In this document: positions 47,760 to 56,180 of the stretch, piece by piece | Layout: the number at the start of each line of letters is the position of its first letter | Numbering within the stretch: position 1 is the first letter of the stretch | Origin: Verrucomicrobiaceae bacterium UBA2429 | Lineage (GTDB): Bacteria; Verrucomicrobiota; Verrucomicrobiia; Verrucomicrobiales; Verrucomicrobiaceae | Reading direction: 5' to 3' | Assembly: GCA_002343505.1 (NCBI GenBank) | Contig: DDQZ01000086.1 | Coordinates: 391-59,996, forward strand | DNA: 59,606 nucleotides | The notes under the pieces: generated by a model | What the model was told of the DNA's origin: nothing | The model's input: the letters and a program-made list of their open reading frames with translations, nothing else | The model's database searches: none | Made by a program: the position numbers and the translations under genes

Positions 47760-48206
47760 ATGCCCGCCAAGCGCCAGGAAACCACAGCCCATGTCCACTC
47801 GCCCGCCGTCGAGGACTACCTCGAGCAGATTCACAATCTGATCGCGGGGAAAGGTTACGCCCGCGTGGTGGACATCGCCAAAAACCTGGGCATCTCCCAG
47901 GCCAGCGTCACCAACATGATCCAGAAGCTCGATGCCGAGGGTTATGTGGTCTATGAGCGCTACCGGGGCGTGGTGATGACCGAGGCGGGAAGGAAAATCG
48001 GCCAGGAAATCGCCCGCAGGCACGAGGTGCTCACGCGGCTGCTTTCCGGCTTCGGGCTGGACCCCGCCACGGTGCATGAGGACGTGGAGGGCATGGAGCA
48101 CCACATGAGCCGCCAGACTCTGGATGTGCTCACGCTCCTGATGGAGGAATTGGAGGCCAATCCTGATCTTTTGAAAAAGCTCAGGCGCAAGCTGGCGCGC
48201 GCATGA
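47760..48206 (+). CDS. mntR: Manganese-responsive regulator MntR
   Basis: A 148-residue DtxR-family repressor, short form without the SH3-like C-terminal domain, as in Bacillus subtilis MntR. Winged helix-turn-helix: YARVVDIAKNLGISQASVTN, followed by MIQKLDAEGYVVYERYRGVV. Metal ligands match MntR: Asp and Glu in SPAVEDYLEQI, His in RRHEVLTRLL, and the Glu-x2-Glu-His cluster in EDVEGMEHHMS. The Asp in EDYLEQI, where DtxR has Met, indicates Mn selectivity. With Mn bound it should repress the divergent operon at the two TTAG-N6-CTAA sites. Confidence 0.95.
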   Translation: MPAKRQETTAHVHSPAVEDYLEQIHNLIAGKGYARVVDIAKNLGISQASVTNMIQKLDAEGYVVYERYRGVVMTEAGRKIGQEIARRHEVLTRLLSGFGLDPATVHEDVEGMEHHMSRQTLDVLTLLMEELEANPDLLKKLRRKLARA

Positions 48207-48234
48207 GCAGGCCTCTGATGCCCGTATCGCTGGC

Positions 48235-49065
48235 ATGAGAAGACACAGCCTTTCCGGTTTCCGCTTCATCGTCCCCGTCCTCCTGGCGCTCGCCGCGTCG
48301 CTTTCCGGCTCGTCCGCGCAGGAGGTGGGCCGCGCTCTGCGCGTGCTCTGCTACAACATTCACTACGGCCAGGGCAATGACGGCGAATACGATCTGGCAC
48401 GTCTGGCGGAGGTCATCAAAGCTACCAAACCCGATCTCGTCGGACTCCAGGAAGTGGACGTTGGCGTGCGCCGCTCCGGCAAGGCGCACCAGGTTCTGCG
48501 GCTCGCGGAGCTGACCGGCATGGCAGCGCGCTACGGCCCCACGCAGCACTATGAGGGCGGCCTTTTCGGCAACGCCGTGCTCACCCGACTGCACATCCTC
48601 GACGTGGCCATCCATCCCCTGCCCTACACCGAGGCCACGCCGGAAAAGACCACCTATCCGCGCGGTGCCATCGCCGTCACCGTGCGCGCGCCGGACGGGC
48701 AGCCGCTGCGTTTCATCAGCACGCATTTCCAGCACAATGTCGAGGAGGACCGCGTGGCCGAGGCCCATGCCATCAACGAACTCTTCGCCAAACCCGGCGA
48801 CACCCTGCGCACCATCCTGGCAGGCGACCTCAATGCCAAACCTGACGCCGAGCCCATTCGCGTCCTCGAAGAACGCTGGATCAACGCCCTTGATCCCGTC
48901 GCCGCCCCGACCGCGCCCTCGCACAAGCCGGTTTCGCGCATTGACTACATCCTCTCCAGGCCGGAGGCGGCCTTCCGGCTGGTGAGTTCCCAGGTCGTCC
49001 CCGATGACATGGCATCCGACCACCAGCCCGTGCTGGCAGTGTTTGAATTGACCGGGAAAAAGTAA
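48235..49065 (+). CDS. Exported endonuclease/exonuclease/phosphatase-family protein
   Basis: A 276-residue metal-dependent hydrolase of the EEP superfamily with a signal peptide (FIVPVLLALAASLSGSSAQ). Motifs: LRVLCYNIHYGQG (Asn), VGLQEVDVGVRRSG (metal Glu), FISTHFQHN, ILAGDLNAKPDAEPI (DxN), RIDYILS and the final SDHQPVLAVF (DH). All catalytic positions are present. Family members cleave nucleic acids, sphingomyelin or inositol phosphates, so the substrate is open. It is 28 bp after mntR but not obviously linked to manganese. Confidence 0.93.
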   Translation: MRRHSLSGFRFIVPVLLALAASLSGSSAQEVGRALRVLCYNIHYGQGNDGEYDLARLAEVIKATKPDLVGLQEVDVGVRRSGKAHQVLRLAELTGMAARYGPTQHYEGGLFGNAVLTRLHILDVAIHPLPYTEATPEKTTYPRGAIAVTVRAPDGQPLRFISTHFQHNVEEDRVAEAHAINELFAKPGDTLRTILAGDLNAKPDAEPIRVLEERWINALDPVAAPTAPSHKPVSRIDYILSRPEAAFRLVSSQVVPDDMASDHQPVLAVFELTGKK

Positions 49066-49124
49066 AAGCCTCCCCAAAATGGGTGGCTCGACATTCCGGC
49101 GCGCATGTTCCAGCCTTGGCGTGC

Positions 49125-50003
49125 ATGAGAACCAACCCTCTTTTCTTTTTCGCCATTCTGTGCCAGCTGCCAGCCCTCGCGGGCGCGCAGGAGGTGGAAA
49201 AGTATGTCGAAATCAACCCCGGCACCCTGCCCGTCATCCTGCTGGCTCCGCATGGCGGCTCGCTTAAACCTGAAGGCGTGGCCGAGCGCCGGTTCGGCAA
49301 ATTTTTAACCGACGCCAACACCGCCGACCTGACCCGCCGGATCGCCGATGCCATGCTGGAGAAATACGGCGCGCGTCCCGTCAGCATTCTCTGCCTCATG
49401 CATCGCTCGCGCGTTGACTGCAACCGCGAGCTGGAGGAGGCCGCGCAGGGCGACCCCGTGGCCGCCGCCGTGTGGGAGCGGTTTCACGGCGCAGCCGCCG
49501 AAGCGCGCAAGCGCGTCAGTCAAATGCACGGCGCGGGTCTCGTGCTGGACATCCACGGACACCGGCACGACCCGGCCCGCGTGGAACTCGGCTACCTGCT
49601 CGGAGCCGCCACGCTGGACATCGACGACGCCGCGCTCGACTCCGGTGACGCGCTCTCCAGGTCCAGCATCCGGGCCCTTGTGGAGAAGTCCGGCAGACCG
49701 CTCTCGGAAATCCTGCGCGGCCCGCGAAGCCTCGGCTCTTTTCTTGAGGCGCAAGGCATCGCCGCCATCCCCGGCCCGGCCCTGCCATCCCCCAAGGGCG
49801 CTGACTACTTCAGCGGCAGCTACAACATCCAGGCCCACGGCTCGCGTGATGGCGGCACGGTCAGCGCCATTCAAGTCGAATGCCCATGGGAGGGAGTGCG
49901 CGACACGCCGGAGAAGCGCACGGAATTCGCGCGCAAGCTCGCCACCGCGCTCGGCGGCTATTTCGAGGCGCACTTTGGCGCCGGTCTCGGCTCAAAGAAA
50001 TGA
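49125..50003 (+). CDS. Exported N-formylglutamate amidohydrolase-like protein
   Basis: A 292-residue protein with a signal peptide (MRTNPLFFFAILCQLPALAG). Motifs of the N-formylglutamate amidohydrolase/HutG-like group: LLAPHGGSLKPEGV (His near the start of the core), DANTADLTRRIADAM, HRSRVDCNRE, and GLVLDIHGHRHDPAR with metal-type His. C-terminal YNIQAHGSRDGGTVSAIQVE fits the family. An exported location argues against histidine degradation; a peptidoglycan-type or other N-acyl amide is possible. The final 12 bases overlap the convergent ABC exporter gene. Confidence 0.78.
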   Translation: MRTNPLFFFAILCQLPALAGAQEVEKYVEINPGTLPVILLAPHGGSLKPEGVAERRFGKFLTDANTADLTRRIADAMLEKYGARPVSILCLMHRSRVDCNRELEEAAQGDPVAAAVWERFHGAAAEARKRVSQMHGAGLVLDIHGHRHDPARVELGYLLGAATLDIDDAALDSGDALSRSSIRALVEKSGRPLSEILRGPRSLGSFLEAQGIAAIPGPALPSPKGADYFSGSYNIQAHGSRDGGTVSAIQVECPWEGVRDTPEKRTEFARKLATALGGYFEAHFGAGLGSKK

Positions 50004-51740
50004 CAGCGAGGCCAGATGGCGGTAATGCGGGCAGCCCTCCAGCAGCTCCGCGTGGCTGCCGCTGGCGATGACACGCCCCGCGCTCATCACATGGATCACA
50101 TCCGCGCGCGCCACCGTGGACAGGCGGTGCGCGATGACCATGCAGGTGCGGCTTTCACACAGCCGCTCCAGCGCCTCCTGGATGTGCCTCTCCGACTCCG
50201 CATCCACGGCGGAAGTCGCCTCGTCCAGCAGTAGCACGGGCGCGTCTTTCAGAAACGCCCGCGCCAGCGCCAGCCGCTGCCTTTCACCGCCGCTGAGCAG
50301 GACTCCGCGCTCGCCCACCTCCGTGTCTAGGCCATCCGGCCTGGCTTTGACAAAATCCTCCGCGCGCGCCTCGCGCAGAGCCGCCCACAATTCCGCGTCA
50401 CCGGCATCAGGCCGCGCCAGCAGCAGGTTCGCCCGCAGCGTGCCGGAGAGAAGAAAGGCGTCCTGCATCACATACGCCGTGCGCGCGCGCAGAGCGGCCA
50501 GGTCCCGCCCGGCGAGAGACACGCCATCCATCTCGATGACACCCGACCACGGGCGGTAAAAACCTGCCAGCAAATCAAAGAGCGTGGACTTCCCGCAGCC
50601 GCTGACACCGACAATGGCGCATGTCTGCCCGGCGGGCACATGCAGGCTGATCCCGTGGATCACAGGCATTCCCTCGTCATAACCAAAAGTCACTTTGTTG
50701 AAACGGATCTCGCCGCGCGCGGCATGCGGCGGCGAGTCGAGCCTGCCCGCCTCCGCGCCCTCAGCGTCCAGGACTTCAAGCACACGCGCCGCTCCCGCAA
50801 GGCCGCTGACCAGGGTTTGGTTCACGCCGTGCAAACGCGCCACCGGCTCGTAAAAAAAGCCGAGCAGCAGGATGAGCTTGAGCAGCTCGCCGGTGGTGAT
50901 TTCCCCTTCCAGCACGCCGCGCGCCCCTGTGCCCAGCAGCAGCACCAGCCCCATGCCGCCCATCAGGCACATCAGCGGACTGTACACCGCCCATGCCGCC
51001 GCCAGCCGCCGTTGTCCGCGCCCCGCAGCCGCGCTCACATCCTCAAACCCGCGCTGACGCGCCGTCTCCGCCGTGTGGCTTTTGATCAGCCGGATGCCGG
51101 CCAGCGTCTCGTGCAGGAATGAGCCCACCCGCGCGCCTGCCTCCCTGGCCCGCGCCGCGCGCGGAGCCAGCAGCCGGGAGAAAATCCAGCCGCCCGCGGC
51201 GATGAAGGGCACAGGCAGCAGGATGACGAGCGCATAACGCGGACTCGTGGCAAACATGACCCCGGCGCAGACAAGGATTTGGAGCAGCGCGGTCAGCCCC
51301 TGCTCCACGCCCTCCAGCACCGCGCGCTGCGCCGCCGGCGCGTCATCCATCATGCGCGCGAGTTGATCGCCGGTTTTGCGCCGCTGATGCCAGCAGAGCG
51401 GCATCTGGAGGAGCTTCCGGTGCAGCCGTGCGCGCAGCTCATGATTCATGCGCTGCTCAAAGACACCCGCCGACCAGGCGCGAAAAGCGGCCACCACCTC
51501 GCGCAGCAAAAACGCGGCAGCCAGCCAGGCGCAGAGCCGCCGCAGCGCATCAAGGTCCCGGCTTGGAATCACTTCGTCAAAGACCAGCCGCACCGCCGCC
51601 GGAAACACCACCACCAGCGCCGCCCCGCACAGCGCCGCGGCCAGCACCCCCGCCGCCGGCGCCCGGTGCGCCCAGGCTAGAGCGAGCAGCCTGCGGCCTG
51701 CGGAACGAGGGGAGTTGGATGTCGCGGAGTCTGCGTTCAT
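49992..51740 (-). CDS. ABC exporter, fused permease and ATPase (MsbA/MDR-like)
   Basis: A 582-residue half-transporter: six membrane helices (about residues 20-320; PAAGVLAAALCGAALVVVFP, LTALLQILVCAGVMFATSPR, YALVILLPVPFIAAGGWIFS and others), then the ATPase domain with Walker A GVSGCGKST, signature LSGGERQR, Walker B VLLLDEATSAVD and the H-loop AHRLS. Exporters of this kind move lipids, drugs or peptides outward and work as dimers; the substrate cannot be told. The gene overlaps its convergent neighbour by 12 bp and lies 104 bp downstream of the DUF1080 gene. Confidence 0.95.
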   Translation of the reverse strand: MNADSATSNSPRSAGRRLLALAWAHRAPAAGVLAAALCGAALVVVFPAAVRLVFDEVIPSRDLDALRRLCAWLAAAFLLREVVAAFRAWSAGVFEQRMNHELRARLHRKLLQMPLCWHQRRKTGDQLARMMDDAPAAQRAVLEGVEQGLTALLQILVCAGVMFATSPRYALVILLPVPFIAAGGWIFSRLLAPRAARAREAGARVGSFLHETLAGIRLIKSHTAETARQRGFEDVSAAAGRGQRRLAAAWAVYSPLMCLMGGMGLVLLLGTGARGVLEGEITTGELLKLILLLGFFYEPVARLHGVNQTLVSGLAGAARVLEVLDAEGAEAGRLDSPPHAARGEIRFNKVTFGYDEGMPVIHGISLHVPAGQTCAIVGVSGCGKSTLFDLLAGFYRPWSGVIEMDGVSLAGRDLAALRARTAYVMQDAFLLSGTLRANLLLARPDAGDAELWAALREARAEDFVKARPDGLDTEVGERGVLLSGGERQRLALARAFLKDAPVLLLDEATSAVDAESERHIQEALERLCESRTCMVIAHRLSTVARADVIHVMSAGRVIASGSHAELLEGCPHYRHLASLSFL

Positions 51741-51844
51741 GCGGAAGTGAGAGGCGGGACATTACCGAGACGAGGAACCGCCGCGTTCATTCACCCGGCG
51801 GCCACTCAAGCCGCCGTCCGCATAGGAGCATCCTGTTCCGCCGC

Positions 51845-52570
51845 TCAAAGCTCCCTGATGGAGATGTTGCGGAACTGGATGAGGCTGGAGGCGGCGGAAA
51901 GCTCGCCGGTTTTGGCGTTGCGCCCGCCGTGGTGCTGGAGGCCGATTTTTCCGCTTTCAGGAATGCCGGGCAGTTGCGCGTTCTCGATCACGGTCTGGCC
52001 GTTGAGGACGACGGTGAGGCGGTCGCCCTTCAGGGTGATCTCGAAGGTGTTCCACTCGCCCACGGGCTTGTCGGCTTTCACTTTGGGGGTCACTCCCGCA
52101 CGAACCTCCGGCGGCATGGATTTGTCCATGCGGTAGCCATAGACCTCGCCGGAGCCGACCGGCCAGCACCAGATGTTGATCTGGGATTTGCCTTGGCCTC
52201 GCAGGTAGATGCCGCTGTCGGCGTTGGCGGTGGGGATGAGGATCTCCCTGCCGTTTTCATCGAGTTTGTGCGTGCCGTCCGGCAGCACGACGGGCATGGG
52301 ATAGAGCCCGGTGGTCTCTTTGAGCCGCCAGTCAATTTTCAGGGTGAAGTCCTTGTACTCCCCCGCGGTCCACAGGTTTTTGTCCTTGCCGGGCGCCTCG
52401 CTGCACGCGTCGTAGTCAATGACACCGTCGAGCACCTTCCAATGGCCGTTGTCTCCGTCGGGGACGATCCAGCCGGCGAGGTCTTTGCCGTTGAAGATCG
52501 GCATAAAACCTTCGGTGCCTTGCGCGGTGAAAGAGACAAGCAGGAGGAACAGGGAGAGGAGCATCTTCAT
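51845..52570 (-). CDS. Secreted DUF1080 (3-keto-disaccharide hydrolase-like) protein
   Basis: A 241-residue exported concanavalin-type lectin/glucanase-fold protein of the DUF1080/PF06439 family, plentiful in Planctomycetes and Verrucomicrobia. Signal peptide MKMLLSLFLLLVSFTAQG; then FMPIFNGKDLAGWIVPDGD, the family hallmark, EYKDFTLKIDWRLKETTGLY, NADSGIYLRGQGKSQINIWC, GEWNTFEITLKGDRLTVVLN, and LQHHGGRNAKTGELSAASSL. Some members cleave 3-keto-glucosides. An ATG four codons earlier (52582) is an alternative start. No keto-sugar dehydrogenase is near. Confidence 0.9.
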   Translation of the reverse strand: MKMLLSLFLLLVSFTAQGTEGFMPIFNGKDLAGWIVPDGDNGHWKVLDGVIDYDACSEAPGKDKNLWTAGEYKDFTLKIDWRLKETTGLYPMPVVLPDGTHKLDENGREILIPTANADSGIYLRGQGKSQINIWCWPVGSGEVYGYRMDKSMPPEVRAGVTPKVKADKPVGEWNTFEITLKGDRLTVVLNGQTVIENAQLPGIPESGKIGLQHHGGRNAKTGELSAASSLIQFRNISIREL

Positions 52571-52631
52571 GGCAGTTGCCATAACGTTGGCTGGCACGGG
52601 CTGGCTTGCGTCGAATCTTGGCAGACACGCC

Positions 52632-53375
52632 TCACTCCACCCAGCGCGCCATTTCCGGCGGCATGGGCGCGGTCCAGGCGGGGTGGAAGTCCGCCACTTC
52701 CAGCCAGTGCGAGTGCAGCGCCTGGCGGGCGAAAAGCAGCCGCCGCTCCAACTCCGGCGTCCAGCCAGTCTCGATGAAATCCAGGTAACACTGCGGGTCG
52801 GGTCCGTAGATTTTGTCGCCAAGCACGGGATGGCCGAGGTGGGCCAGATGCGCGCGGATTTGATGCATCCGGCCCGTGAGCGGCGCGGCTTCCACCAGGG
52901 AGAGCGGGCCTGCCGCGGGATGCGTCACTTTTTTCAAAAGGCGGAAGTCCGTGCGGCAGGGCGCGCCCGCCGGATGCACGCGCTGCCGCACCCAGATGGC
53001 GGAGTGCTCCACCTCGCCCTGGCGCAGGATGGGCGCGTCCAGCTCCAGGACGCTCCACTCCGGCCAGCCGCGCACCACAGCCAGATATTTTTTGCGGATG
53101 CGCCGCTCCTGCATGGCGATGCCGAAGCGCCGCGCGGCTGCCTGCGTCTTGGCCACCAGAACCACGCCGCTGGTTTCGCGGTCCAGCCGGTTGATGATGC
53201 CCACCTGTCCGTCGTTGGCGATCTCGTAGGCCAGCAGATCCCTCAGCCCGTGCCAGAGCGTGGGCGTGCCATCGGGCGTGCCGGGGTGGATCTGCAGCGG
53301 CGCGGGCTTGTCCACCACAAGCCAGTCCGCGCCCTCGTCGAGGACGGTGAACGCGGTGTTGACGGCGCGGAGCAC
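52632..53375 (-). CDS. RluA-family RNA pseudouridine synthase
   Basis: A 247-residue enzyme of the RluA/RluC/RluD family converting uridine to pseudouridine in RNA. The GTG start at 53375 gives an N-terminus directly followed by DWLVVDKPAPLQIHP. The catalytic Asp is in INRLDRETSGVVLVA, followed by KKYLAVVRGWP and TGRMHQIRAHLAHLGHPVLG. No S4 domain is visible at the N-terminus. It cannot be assigned to a specific 23S rRNA or tRNA site. It is divergent from the PQQ-type gene across a repeat-containing gap. Confidence 0.93.
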   Translation of the reverse strand: MLRAVNTAFTVLDEGADWLVVDKPAPLQIHPGTPDGTPTLWHGLRDLLAYEIANDGQVGIINRLDRETSGVVLVAKTQAAARRFGIAMQERRIRKKYLAVVRGWPEWSVLELDAPILRQGEVEHSAIWVRQRVHPAGAPCRTDFRLLKKVTHPAAGPLSLVEAAPLTGRMHQIRAHLAHLGHPVLGDKIYGPDPQCYLDFIETGWTPELERRLLFARQALHSHWLEVADFHPAWTAPMPPEMARWVE

Positions 53376-53393
53376 AGGGAGGGAAGATGGAAG

Positions 53394-53414
53394 TTTCGAG
53401 TTTCGAGTTTCGAA
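53394..53414. repeat. Heptamer tandem repeat TTTCGAG
   Basis: Two copies of TTTCGAG and one TTTCGAA (53394-53414), followed by TTTTTAAAG TCGAAA, in the gap between the pseudouridine synthase and the PQQ-type gene. The same TTTCGAATTT core appears in the inverted repeat at 55442-55511, so both belong to one family of A+T-rich intergenic repeats. Confidence 0.65.
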
Positions 53415-53488
53415 TTTTTAAAGTCGAAATGCCACGCCTGACTTGCTTTCGCAACCTCGCAGCGTCCGCTGTGTTGAACACGCCCGCG

Positions 53489-54772
53489 ATGAAATCCACC
53501 CTGCTTTCCTCCCTGCTCGCGCTGACGTGCGCGCTTCATGCGGCTGACTGGCCGCGCTTTCTCGGTCCGAATGGCGCCGCTGTCGTCAAGGACGCCGATG
53601 TGCCTCTCACCTGGTCCGACTCGGAAAACATCCGTTGGAAATTCGAAACGCCCGGTCCCGGCTCCTCCAGCCCCATCGTCAGCGGCGGGCGCGTCTTCCT
53701 CACCTGCTGGTCTGGCTACGGGGACAAGGAGGGAGCCGGCGACATCTCCAAGCTCAAGCGCCATCTTCTCTGCCTCGACCTGGAAAAGGGCGTGAAACTC
53801 TGGGAGGCCGTCATCCCCTCCATGGCCGGGGAGGACCCCTGGCAGGGCTTCATCACCGAGCATGGCTACGCCACGCACACACCGGTCACCGATGGCGCGC
53901 ATGTCTTCGTCTTTTTCGGCAAAACCGGCGCCATGGCCTTCGACATGGAGGGCAACCAGGTCTGGCACACCCCGCTCGGCAGCGGATCTGGCCGCAACCG
54001 CTGGGGCTCCGGCGGCAGCCCCGTCCTGCACGGGGACATGCTCATCGTCAACGCCAGCGATGAAAGCCGCGCGTTTTTCGCGCTCGACAAAAAGACGGGC
54101 AAAGAAATCTGGAAGGCGGATGGTGATGCTGTCGGCATGGCCTATGGCACCCCCTCCCTCATCGAATCCGGCGGGCGCACCGACCTCGTCGTCGCCCTGG
54201 CCGAGGAAGTGTGGGGCATGAACCCGGAGACTGGCAAACTCCGCTGGTTCGCCACCCACCGCCTGCCGGGGAATGTCTCCCCCACCATTGTTCACGATGC
54301 CACCACCGCCTATCTCTACGGCGGTTACCCCACCGCCGGCAGTGTCGCCGTCAAACTCGGCGGCAAGGGGGATGTGACGCGGAGCCACATCGTCTGGTCA
54401 AAAAGCACCAGCAGTTACATCCCCACACCCATCCTGCACGAAGGCCGGCTTTACGTCGTCAACGACGCCGGGTTCGCCCTCTGCGTGGACGCCGCCACCG
54501 GGGAGGACATCTACCGCGAGCGCGTCATAGACAGCGGCGGCGGGCGCGGACGCGGCAAGCCTTTTTACGCCTCACCAGTGCTCGTCGGAGACCGGCTCTA
54601 CTGTGTTTCAAGACGCGGCGGCACCTACGTCATCGCCGCCAGGCCGGAGTATCAAAAACTGGCCCACAACGTCCTCAGCCTCGACGACTCCCAGTTCCAC
54701 GGCACTCCGGCCGTGCTGCCTGACGGCCTGCTGCTGCGCAGCGACAAAGCCCTCTACCGCATCGGCAAGTGA
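53489..54772 (+). CDS. Exported PQQ-like beta-propeller protein
   Basis: A 427-residue secreted propeller of the PQQ/BamB-like repeat family with signal peptide (MKSTLLSSLLALTCALHAAD). It has WPRFLGPNG at the N-terminus, a hallmark of PVC PQQ-like proteins, and blades with SSPIVSGGRVFLTCW, HLLCLDLEKGVKLWE, GAMAFDMEGNQVWH, FALDKKTGKEIWKADGD and CVDAATGEDIYRERV. No quinoprotein dehydrogenase active-site Asp-Cys pair is obvious. The start at 53489 avoids 34 codons made of repeat sequence. It is followed after 35 bp by thiE. Confidence 0.9.
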   Translation: MKSTLLSSLLALTCALHAADWPRFLGPNGAAVVKDADVPLTWSDSENIRWKFETPGPGSSSPIVSGGRVFLTCWSGYGDKEGAGDISKLKRHLLCLDLEKGVKLWEAVIPSMAGEDPWQGFITEHGYATHTPVTDGAHVFVFFGKTGAMAFDMEGNQVWHTPLGSGSGRNRWGSGGSPVLHGDMLIVNASDESRAFFALDKKTGKEIWKADGDAVGMAYGTPSLIESGGRTDLVVALAEEVWGMNPETGKLRWFATHRLPGNVSPTIVHDATTAYLYGGYPTAGSVAVKLGGKGDVTRSHIVWSKSTSSYIPTPILHEGRLYVVNDAGFALCVDAATGEDIYRERVIDSGGGRGRGKPFYASPVLVGDRLYCVSRRGGTYVIAARPEYQKLAHNVLSLDDSQFHGTPAVLPDGLLLRSDKALYRIGK

Positions 54773-54807
54773 GTTGCCTTCCCGCTTTCGGCGGCTAAAA
54801 CTCGGGC

Positions 54808-55437
54808 ATGAAGGACCGCATACTCCTGGCCCGGCTCTACGGCATCGTGGACCTCGGCTACACCTGCCCCACCCAGGTGGTGGAAATGACCCGCGCCCTG
54901 TGCGAGGGCGGCGTGGACATCCTTCAGTTGCGCGCCAAGGGGCTGCCGCCCGCCGAAGTCGAGCGCCTGGCCAGAAAGATGCTGCCCGTCACGCATGACC
55001 ACGATGTGCCGCTCATCATCAACGACCACATTCCCGTGGCCGCCACCCTCGGCGGTGTGGGCGTGCATGTCGGCCAGGATGACGACTCGGTGGCCCGCGC
55101 GCGCGCCGCCCTGGGGCTTGACGCCGTGGTCGGCAAGTCCACCCACAGCCTGGAGCAGGCCGCCGCCGCGCGGATGGAGGGCGCGGATTACATCGGCTTC
55201 GGCCCGCTTTACGCCACCGGCACCAAGCCTGACTACACACCCATCGGCCTGGGTGGCATCGCCGCTGTTCACGGGATGGTGGATGTGCCCGTCTTCTGCA
55301 TCGGCGGCGTCAATCTGCCCCGGCTCCCCGAAATCCTGGCCGCCGGCGCGCGCCGCGTCGTCGTCGTCTCCGCCTTCCTCATGGCCGCCGATGTGCGCTC
55401 CGAGGTCATGCGCGTGAAAGCCATGCTGCCAGGCTGA
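54808..55437 (+). CDS. thiE: Thiamine-phosphate synthase
   Basis: Joins HMP-pyrophosphate and HET-phosphate to form thiamine phosphate. The 209-residue TIM barrel has all motifs: VDILQLRAKGLP, LIINDHIPVAATLGGVGVHV, GKSTHSLEQAAAARMEGADY, IGFGPLYATGTKPDY (phosphate loop), and FCIGGVNLPRLPEILAAGAR. It lies 35 bp after the PQQ-type gene and 90 bp before the LolA-like gene. No THI-box (TPP riboswitch) core motif was seen upstream. Confidence 0.96.
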   Translation: MKDRILLARLYGIVDLGYTCPTQVVEMTRALCEGGVDILQLRAKGLPPAEVERLARKMLPVTHDHDVPLIINDHIPVAATLGGVGVHVGQDDDSVARARAALGLDAVVGKSTHSLEQAAAARMEGADYIGFGPLYATGTKPDYTPIGLGGIAAVHGMVDVPVFCIGGVNLPRLPEILAAGARRVVVVSAFLMAADVRSEVMRVKAMLPG

Positions 55438-55441
55438 AAAA

Positions 55442-55511
55442 ATCGAAATTCGAAGCTCGAAATCCGAGGATGGATGCTTGAGCTTCGATCACTGTTTTTT
55501 CGAATTTCGAT
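55442..55511. repeat. A+T-rich inverted repeat between thiE and lolA-like gene
   Basis: Perfect 13-bp arms: ATCGAAATTCGAA (55442-55454) and TTCGAATTTCGAT (55499-55511). A second nested pair is GAAGCTC (55452-55458) and GAGCTTC (55480-55486). The whole is 70 bp and could form a long hairpin. It shares the TTTCGAATTT core with the array at 53394-53414. Confidence 0.75.
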
Positions 55512-55527
55512 CCTCCCCCCACTGCCC

Positions 55528-56151
55528 ATGCGCCTCGTTTGCCTTTTCCTGCTCGCACTCCTGCCTGCGGCCGCCCAGCAGCCCGCGCCAAAGCCGCTGC
55601 CACCCGTGCTCCTCCAGTGGGCGGAGGCGCAAAAAAACCTGGGCGACATGGAGGTGCCCTTCGTCCAGACGCGCACCACGCCCGCGCTCAAAGAACCGGC
55701 CGTGACACCGGGCCGATTCTGGCGTTTTGCCAACGGCTGCTTTCGCTGGGAGTTGGGGCGGCCCGCCGCCACCGTGCTCGTTCATGATTCGCAGGAGTTC
55801 CGCGTGCGGGAGAGCGCTGATGACGAATGGCGCGCGCTTGACGCCGAGGACCCGCGCTGGCGCATGTGGTCGCGTTTTCTCAGCGGGAGGGAGTCCAGCC
55901 CGGAGGAACTGCGGCGCCACTTCCTCGTGGATGCCGAGCAGCAGACCGCGGATGTCACCGCTGTCAGCCTGCGTCCCAAGGCTCCCTTTCTCCGCAAGCA
56001 CCTGCGCCAGCTCGATCTGCAAATCTCCCCGCAGACCTCGCGCCTGGTGCAGCTCCGCGTGCTGCAAGGAGACGGCTCCACCCTGCTCATGACCTTCGAC
56101 GCGCCGCGCCCTGTCAACAGCGCCGACAAAGCCCTGCTGCTGGCGCGCTGA
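55528..56151 (+). CDS. LolA-like outer-membrane lipoprotein carrier protein
   Basis: A 207-residue periplasmic protein with signal peptide (MRLVCLFLLALLPAAAQ). It has the LolA/LolB-like half-barrel pattern: LGDMEVPFVQTRTTPALKEP, then PGRFWRFANGCFRWELG (equivalent of the GxxxFxRPxRFRWE region), VHDSQEFRVRESA, and RLVQLRVLQGDGSTLLMTFD. The family carries lipoproteins or glycolipids through the periplasm. It may be specialised, because such LolA-like genes often accompany aryl-polyene or lipid clusters, but none is adjacent. The start at 55528 follows the repeat; an ATG at 55474 lies inside the repeat. Confidence 0.8.
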   Translation: MRLVCLFLLALLPAAAQQPAPKPLPPVLLQWAEAQKNLGDMEVPFVQTRTTPALKEPAVTPGRFWRFANGCFRWELGRPAATVLVHDSQEFRVRESADDEWRALDAEDPRWRMWSRFLSGRESSPEELRRHFLVDAEQQTADVTAVSLRPKAPFLRKHLRQLDLQISPQTSRLVQLRVLQGDGSTLLMTFDAPRPVNSADKALLLAR

Positions 56152-56180
56152 GCCATGACTGAGGGCGCGGCTCTGGATGC

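Noticed and set aside
54773..54807. Possible TPP riboswitch before thiE
   Set aside because: The gap is only 35 bp and lacks the THI-box core, so no riboswitch can fit.
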